DNA of 64,000 bases, taken from the NCBI GenBank assembly GCA_014871385.1, contig CM026428.1, positions 2,552,776 to 2,616,775 on the forward strand, read 5' to 3'. Position numbers and translations under genes: made by a program. Below are positions 11,901 to 20,900 of the stretch, piece after piece. The notes under the pieces are model-generated. The model ran no database searches. It was not told the DNA's origin and worked only from the letters and a program-made list of their open reading frames with translations. This stretch comes from Ceratodon purpureus. Its lineage: Eukaryota > Streptophyta > Bryopsida > Pseudoditrichales > Ditrichaceae. Each line of letters starts with the position of its first letter. The first letter of the stretch is position 1.

Positions 11901-14900
11901 TAGCCAACCTAAATAACCCTCCGGAAAGACACATCCTCACTCAACATCCTTATATCAAATTCATTGAAATGAACCAAGACCTAATATCCCCAAAAAACTC
12001 AATTCATGATGAACTTTACAAATTTATCCATAACCAAGATACACCACCAACACCTACCATACTCCAAAGAAAATTTCCTTTCTTACCAAATAAATTAATC
12101 ACTGAAGCTCTACGTTGTTTCGAAAGTCTAAATGAATACTCACATCCACCACCCCTTCCAAACATCCCAACACCTCCCCCGAGAATAAATATTAACACTA
12201 ATGACGAAACAAAAATAATAACTTGGAATGCATCTTCGCTTAATACAGCTCTACCAAACCTACAAAACCTCGTATACAACTCTTCAAGGAATACGGCAAT
12301 TATAAACATCCAAGAAACAAAACTCACAGCAACCAAATCCACTAAATGGATACAAAATCTATTTCCTGAGTATAAACTCATTTTTAATAACACACATGCC
12401 CTCACAAGATGCATGCAACAAAGAATGCCCTACACCCCCGGAAGAGGAGGCTTACTTACACTTATACACAATAAATATGCTTTCCCTGGAAATATTACCA
12501 AAATCCCTACACCAGCAAACATTTCCCCATATCTACAAATAATAAAAATAAACAACCATCCGTTATTACCATGGTTAATCATACATTTATACATGCCGAC
12601 ACACCTAGAAGACATCCGCCTCATCCCCCACATTCAAACTACAATCACAAACCAAATAAATGCACACCCTAATCATACATACATCTTGTGTGGAGACTTC
12701 AATCGTGATATAGCACTAAACGGAAGACAAAATCACAACACCAACACCCCACCACAAGAAGAAGATACTCAATGGAAAAACTTTACAAATTCACTAAATC
12801 TAGAATACATCCCAACAAACACAACATTCACGAGACAAGGTGGTTACAACTACACATCAACTAGTCTCATAGATGGTTTCTACATAAAATCCCTAGATAA
12901 CACTAGACTTACCTCCACGACAAATACAAACCTGAATCTAAACTCAGATCACTACCCAGTCACCTTACACATTCCACAAAACCTATTGATAGCCAGACCA
13001 CCGGCCCCCACCAATACCCCAACAATTAGAATCTTAAATCCAATACCTCCAGAAAACTTAGAAAAATTTAATATTGAATTTTTTGAAAAAAATTCTATAC
13101 AAATAAATGAATTAACCAGACTTCTAGAAAATAATGACCATCTTACCCCCGATTTATGGCAAGAAGCTTGCGCATCCTTAGACAAAATCGTAGAAAAAAT
13201 CTCAGAAACCATTGAAAAAACATGTAACGCACCCCCACTACCACAACTCACAAATAGATCAAGACAACAAGGCGGCTTTTTACCTCGAAAACTAGCCAAA
13301 GAATGGAAAAAACACCTTGCCACATACCATCTTATTAGAAAAACTATATATATTGCAAAAAACAACCCCCAATGGCAAACACACCCCATATTGAACGAAA
13401 TACGTAGCCACCAATATGTACAAATACCACATCCACCAGCAACAGACTCTATACCAAACGAATGGATCGGTGACATAGCTAATATCGCTAAAACTGCTAA
13501 CAAAGAAGCCAGGAAAATAACCACAAAATACACTAAAGATTGCATCCACAAAGCTGTATCAAAATATCGACAACTATATGAAAAAAGCCCCAAAAAAGTA
13601 AATCGAAAAGTCTTCAAAAACTCTGAAACGTCACCTCTTGACTCTATAATGGATAGACAAAACCACATCTTAACTAGTCCGGAAGATATTGCTCAAGAAA
13701 TTTACATCCAACAATCCATTAGTAACCGGCCAACAGTCCCTACATGTCACTATCAAACTACACATCCTCCACAATGCACATGTAGCGTTAGACAATATCC
13801 ATGGCATGACTTGGACGGATTCACAATTGATCAACGCGGAGAACCACAAATCCCCCTACACACATATTTTGATCAAGAAACTTACGATTTATGCCTCAAA
13901 AACCTAGGAAATAACAAAGCCCCAGGCCCAGACAAAATACCTAACTCTATTTTGAAAAATATGCCCCCACGATTCCACAAACTACTATTTCTATTTTTTA
14001 AACACTGCTACAAACAAAAACAAATACCTGCATCATGGAAAACCAGTCTAACTGTCTTATTATATAAAAAAGGCGAACCATCCCAACTTACAAACCATAG
14101 ACCTATCGCTTTAGCAAACACCATATACAAACTCTTTACTAGCACATTAACCTTTATCCTTTCCACATACGGTGAAAAACATCAAATTCTGCATGACAAC
14201 CAAGAAGGATTCCGAGCAGAAAGAGGAACATCGAGACAACTTCAACTACTTATTGCAGCCTTAGAAGATGCAAGATTTACAAATCAAGATATATATATCC
14301 TCTACATTGACTTCAAAAATGCTTTTGGCTCCATTGACCATGCGAGACTCTTAGCCATAATGAAAGATCTCGGATACCCAACCGATGCTATAAACTTGGT
14401 AGGAAATATATACTCACAATCCTCTACTATATTTTCTGGAGAACATTTTGGTAAAACTCTACCTATTCCCATCCAAAGAGGAACAATACAAGGGGATACT
14501 CTTAGTCCATATCTATTTATAATATTCTTAGAACCACTTCTTCGATGGTTACAACAAGGTGACAATGGATATACCTTTGGTACATCCAACGTTACAATCT
14601 CATCCGCAGCATATGCTGATGATTTAGCAGCTATTGCAAACAAATTAGCATCACTACAAATACAACTAAATAAATTAGACAAATTCTGCGAATGGGCTGG
14701 AATGGATCTTGGTATACCTAAATGTGCAGTGACCGGATGCCCAAATAAATCAAAAATGAACCCCATAGCATTCAAAGCACAGATCCAAGCCACCAATATA
14801 AACTACAGAAACCAACCAATACCAGTTTTGGACCAACATGATCCTTATACGTACCTTGGAATAAACCTAGCACCATCACTTAAATGGAAAACACAAATAA

Positions 14901-17900
14901 ACACCACCACGGCTAAAGTCATCAAACAATGTCAAGCCTTAGTGGCTTGTCCAGCCACTATGAAACAAAAAATCAACATGGCCGATACAGTCATACGTGC
15001 TGGGATCGCATATAGCTTCTACGCAGTACCATACTCTATGCCAGCCATTAGAAAACTTGACAAAAAGATCATAGCACTCCACAAAACAATATGTGGACTA
15101 CCAAAAAGTACATCTAATATTGCTACACAACTCCCACACGATCTATTCGGAATGGAAGCCTTTTCGTTAAAAAATGCCTATCTACGATGTATTGGAGAAC
15201 AATTACAAAATGCTCTTAATGACAAAGGCAGACTCGGTAAAATCTACTTTGGCTTAATACAATTCATACTTGCAAAATTTGGAGGCTCCGAAGAAATAGA
15301 CCGCATCAAATATCAAGATTGTGTGAGATCCCCTATCACTAGAACATTGTTTTTACTCAAACATGAAGCCGGAGTCCACCTTAAGAGCACTATAGAAAAT
15401 TTTCTATTAAATCCATCCCCACTCGAAACCGCATGGATGCAAGAAGCACAACACCTACATGGCCTAAACCCCAAAACTTCTCTCAAACTACTACAAAAAC
15501 TACTATTACATAATATAATAAACTTAGAACAAATAACCATGCCTAACGGGACCACCCTAATGAACCCAGACGAATATAAAATATACCACTCCAATCCCAC
15601 AAAACTCATAAAAAGTGCGCTAAATATTGCCAATCAATTATTTTGTAAACCCACTTGCCATCAAAGATGCCAAATACCATGTCGATTCCGATTCCACTCC
15701 CCTCCAAGAACTCTAAAAAATGATTACATATTATTAAACCACAACATTCTACCACAACAATTGAACCCCCCAATACACCCCCCCAACCCTCCTATTCCCG
15801 AACGTCCTCCTCCTCCCAACAATATGCTTAAATATCCAAGACAATTTCCCATACACACAATACTAAGCCACAAACAAAATAAAATCAAAGATCCAAATGG
15901 GATAAACTACAAAGATACAACATATTTATGCCAATGGACCACGCCAAATAATAACACATACAACAAATGGCGTAATCAATGCGAACTTTTCCCGTGGAGC
16001 GACATTAACACTTGTCTCCACAATACTGAATTACTTACTCAATACTACACTAAACAACAACATAAACATTTCTTAGACACCATCGAAAAGCACTTCTCCA
16101 TAGAACAACAAAAAGATACAAGATACGTTACTCCGGCCACAATTATCCCATTAGCACATGTCTCCATTAATGAATGCAACCCAGAAAATGACATCGAAAC
16201 AGACTCAAACATTATCCAAACACAACATGACGTCGCACACATATACGAAGATAATGGCCGGCACCTCATCACCATCCCGAAAACTAGACTACTATGGCTA
16301 TGGAAACAATATCAACATGCAAAAAATATCCCACACGGCCTTGAGCCATCCATCCAAGCATTTGAAACTGAAATTGTCTGGCTATATCAAAGATATAAAT
16401 ATCGTATCCCAAAAAATGATCCACTTAAATGTGCTCAATATACAATACCAACTGAAATACTAGATTTTCTAATATCAACATTCAACATCCACCAATCTTA
16501 CTTTTCATCACCAGTTACATGCCCTACACAATTTACCCAATTCTACTCACCATTTTCACGAGATATAATATTTGGCTCCCTAGGGAAAGCATTTGATCAC
16601 AAATGGAAAGGAATTGGCTACGCTCACCCCCACAATGAAACCGACTTACAACAAGCCATTCATTGGGCCCGCCTTGCGGCAAAAAATGACCCAAACAGTA
16701 TCACCATACTCATCTCTCCCGATACTAACTGGTACCAAAACCCCAACCCCTACACTGGTCCATTCCCAGACACACATATTATTGCCCATTTTTCTGCAGA
16801 CACCATTACATATGAAGAACCAACAATTCCCCCCGAACTTAAACTCGAAAGAAAAGAACTTTCTACGCTCCGAATATTCTGTATCCATCACCAAAACAAC
16901 AACATCGGTACACACGAGCAAATAAATCAACTCGTTCACACAACTAACAATCTCCAAATATTACAAATTCACACACAAATTGCATCTCCGACTCCCTTAA
17001 ACACTCATGTCAATCCCAGTAAAAAATGGTCCAAATCATATTACCCAAACACCCCCGCAAATAACTCAACACCTATCCCACAACTACCAAATTACCAAAC
17101 AAATCTACCACTAAAATTCCACCCCCAATTCAGTTATTACACAGATGGATCATTCAAACCCCCAAAAGAAATGGGCAACGGTAAATGGAGAAGAGAAAAA
17201 GCCGGATACGGTATTTACAGCCCCAAAGGCCTCAATATCCCCAAAAGACTCCATGGACACCAAAATATACTCCGTGCCGAAATGATGGCAGTACACAAAA
17301 CACTCAGAATTATTAACACACAATTCCCTAACGAACCAGCATACATATTTACCGACTGTCTAAATGTACTATACTTACTTAATACACAAATAAAACATCC
17401 CACACTACATAATAGTCACCCCGATCAAACCACACTTGCCTCCATAGTAGAACTACTCCAACAAAGAACACAACCAATTTCACTATACAAAGTTAGAGCA
17501 CACATCAACATTGACGGTAACGAAGAGGCAGATTATTTAGCAAAGCAAGGTCTAAAACTAGCACACAGAAAAGCCCTACACTCATACGAACATGCCCATG
17601 CCACTCCTTCTACTTCCAAAAAGATAACTGGCCTTCAAGAAACGATGTTCCAGACAAAGGACCAGTTAGAACTCTAGAAAAACAAATCAAAAAATATGAC
17701 AGAGAAAACAATCTAGAAAACATGGCCATACAAACCCCCAACATTTGCAAATGGACGGAAAATGTAGACATAGACAATGTACTTTCTAACGAATTTTGGG
17801 AAAACCCAGCCATCACTGACAAACAAAAATCATGCCTCATAAAATTCCGTACGGGAACTTACATGGGCCAAGCTAGAAAACAAATGTTTTTCGGAAGAGA

Positions 17901-20900
17901 AAGATTTCCATCCATCACATGTCCCATTTGCAATTCACGCGAACCGGATACATGGCTACATGTATTACTCACATGCCAACAACAACATATACACTCCCTC
18001 CGAGTCAAAAGACACAACAAAGCTGTATGGGAAATTAGAAAACTACTAGTCTCATCCGAAAAATCTCGTTGTTTTATTCTCATGAATGCGGGCACCTTCA
18101 ATGATAAACCCCCAGAAAATACCGTTCCCAACTGGTTACTTCCATGCACATGTGGCACTCAAAGATGTCATTGTAACTCTAGATTTAGACCAGACATCCT
18201 TTGCGTTAAAGGTTTGCCGTACCAAAGCGACCCCCCTACAGAAATAAACCCCAATCTTACCATACAATTCATTGAATTCACATACTGCAATGATAGATTC
18301 TCACCAGAAACATTTGTAGCTAAAACCAACAAATACAACCCACTAATTGCCAGTCTTACCGCTAGAGGATGGAAAGTCGACCCCCTCATTGTCATCACAG
18401 CAGGCGCTAGAGCTACCACACACATTCCTTCAATGAAACTACTTGCAGACAATTTCAAAATACCATGGCTTACCATCAAAAACACCTTTAAAAACATAAA
18501 CACTATTGCCATACAATATGCCATGTCTATACTTCTCCACAAAAGAAGAATAGAAAACCACCAACCATTACCCGAAACATTAGACCCCCCATAGTCAAAG
18601 AAAACCCCTAAATATAATCAAAAAAAAAAAAAAAAAAAAAAAAAAATTTAGTAGCTAGAGCTACTTTATTTGAATTGATAGCATGCGGGTGTCAAGTCTC
18701 TTGTCAACTTCTCACAGAGGGGGCTGTTGGTTGGCTCAACTCATCTACTGCCTGCAATTGCTCGCTCAGCAGTACCAAGCCACTTCATCCCCCACATCCA
18801 CTCAAACGAGTCCATCAGGGTTTGAACCCGGACCAGATTAATGAGACAAACGCTCACCTCCAACCAACAAATGAGCTCGTGGCTTGGTGTCCAAAATTGA
18901 AATAAAATGAATCTTGAGTTGATAATCACTACTATTACTGGCTACTTGGTACTAGTTACTGGTTACTGGTTACTTTGTGACTAAAGTGTCTACTCTCGAA
19001 AGGGGGGAGTAGATCTTTACTTCCATACCTTTGTCCTGTGGGCATTGGCTTGGGGGTGGATCGAACAGACACTTAATTCACTTCGGTCTCCTCCGGAGAC
19101 CGTAGTTTCTCTCTCTACGAGACAATGATTAAGAAATCAAGGAATATAATCATTCTATATTAATTTAGAATTTTAATGGCTAAAAGATTAGATGAAGGAT
19201 TTATTTTTTGTTTTTTTTAAATTGAAGATTAAAATATTGTAGTTGATCTTATATTCTTTGTTTTTTCACATGAACTGATCCTTTGGCAAAAACTCAAAAA
19301 TGTAGTCAACCAAATAAGGATTAAATTATATTAGAATCATACTAATTTAAATAGAAAGCTTAAAAAATTAATTCTAAAAGTTTAAAGAAAATATAATAAG
19401 GTATTATTATTTTATTTTTATCAAAATTTAAAACCATTAATAAACAAGTATGCATTATGTATCGTAACTTTTATATATTGAATTTTGAACATTATACACT
19501 TCTACTATTTATCAACAACTAATTGGAACTTATAATCATGTAAAACCAAGGTTTTGAAAAAACATACCTTCAACATGCCTTGTGACTCAGTCCATAGAGA
19601 AGCCAAATTGGTACTCATGGAGAAGTCAAGTGATGTCAAATAAGATACGTCTAGTCCAAGTGGTATACAATCCAATACAATCCCTCTCCACCTTAGCCAT
19701 CGTATTTTGGTTGAAATACATCTAAAGTCTCCATCCACCACGCATCCATCCGGCAATTCAAGAAAATGCAAGTTGGGCATACTTGCAAAGTCCTCTACTT
19801 CAAACTTTCGCTTCCGACTTCCTACCAAACTTAAAGCTAAGGTCTTGATTGTTCCCTACATTACCCAAAATGCATATTTACAATTATAAGAAAAATAAAG
19901 TAAAATATATACAATATACAAAATATATGAATGATCTTTTCATCATAACAAATTCTTTTACGCACTTGATCCATTTAATTAAACTCAACAACATAATTCT
20001 TTATTTCTAAATAATTATTTTTTAATTCGCACACATAATTTAATGAGGAATGAAAATAACAAGATAGAATCAAAGATTTAGTAACTTACTTGCTTCTTCA
20101 TGATTGATGCCTCTGCACCAGCACTGCCATTTACAAAGTATTTCTTAGCCTTTTTTCCTATTTCTTGTCCCAAGTCTATCAAGAGATCGTGCACCTTAAA
20201 AGTTGTACGACCGCAATCAACACTGACCAAGTTCTTGTTGGTAAGGCTTCGCAATGATGTACGAGGTGTTTGCACACCACCGCACAATGTGCAATCCTGA
20301 CAACTGCTCCAATATGCTAAAGCCTCCTCCACCCCACGATTGCAAAATAAACAAGCTATATCCAGAAACATGTGCTTCTCTGGTTTTGAAAGATGATCAT
20401 AGCTCCATTTCAACACACCCTTCACATCTGGATTTTGCCTCAATGCATGCACTGCCTCCAACCAGATGGCCTCCGTGTCTTCATCTGATCTCACATCGAA
20501 CAAGCTCGATCCAATAACCTTGAGCGCAAGAGGCAATCCACCACATCCTTTCACAACATCCTTGGCGACACCTTTAAACTCTTCTAGAGCTTCATCAGCT
20601 TGGAAAGCATGCCAGTTGAAGAGCATATTGGACTCCTCCACACCCAACGTGGAAACATCATACAAACAATGCTCCAGTTTTGTTCGACCAGCCACATTGT
20701 TGAATACACTCCGATCACGAGACGTGACGATGATGCGGCTCCCCGGATGGAGATCACTTACGAAAGGAACAAGCGCTTCAAACTGGTTAAGTTTAATATA
20801 AACATTATCCACCACAATCAACACTGGCCCAACAGATGCAATCTTCCGAAACCAGGAGCTGTAGTCATTTGATGTGCTCGTCTGGACACGGAGGAGGTCC

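Larger units (their letters stand above)
4440..18646 (+). mobile_element. Giant APE-type LINE with 2A motif, RNase H and candidate RLE domain
   Basis: A non-LTR retrotransposon of about 14 kb in antisense orientation inside intron 3 of the TNL gene. The 3' end is precise: a short tail after the last stop (18594) and a run of 27 A at 18620-18646. The 5' end is estimated from the change from AT-rich intron to balanced sequence near 4440. I found no convincing target-site duplication. The sense strand is A/C-rich in ORF2, unlike neighbouring genes. Order: a leader with degenerate tandem units, ORF1, ORF2 (basic repeat, 2A, APE, RT, PCIF1-like region, RNase H), then a CCHC plus RPD...E domain in the -1 frame. 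ORF2 is open for 2565 codons, so the copy is probably young. The dual-nuclease layout suggests kinship with Dualen/RandI elements, but only a phylogeny could settle the clade. Confidence 0.85.

Noticed and set aside
12952-13668. 238-codon minus-strand ORF in the LINE
   Set aside because: It is antisense to the conserved ORF2 coding region. The hydrophobic, Cys/Phe-rich composition is what antisense of A/C-rich coding DNA gives.
4440-18646. Calling the element an LTR retrotransposon
   Set aside because: No long terminal repeats, integrase or aspartic protease; there is APE, a poly(A) tail and LINE-type RT motifs.
19084-19102. Rho-independent-type terminator or miRNA hairpin
   Set aside because: The 8-bp stem with a 3-nt loop is too short for a miRNA precursor, and bacterial terminators do not apply in this nuclear context.
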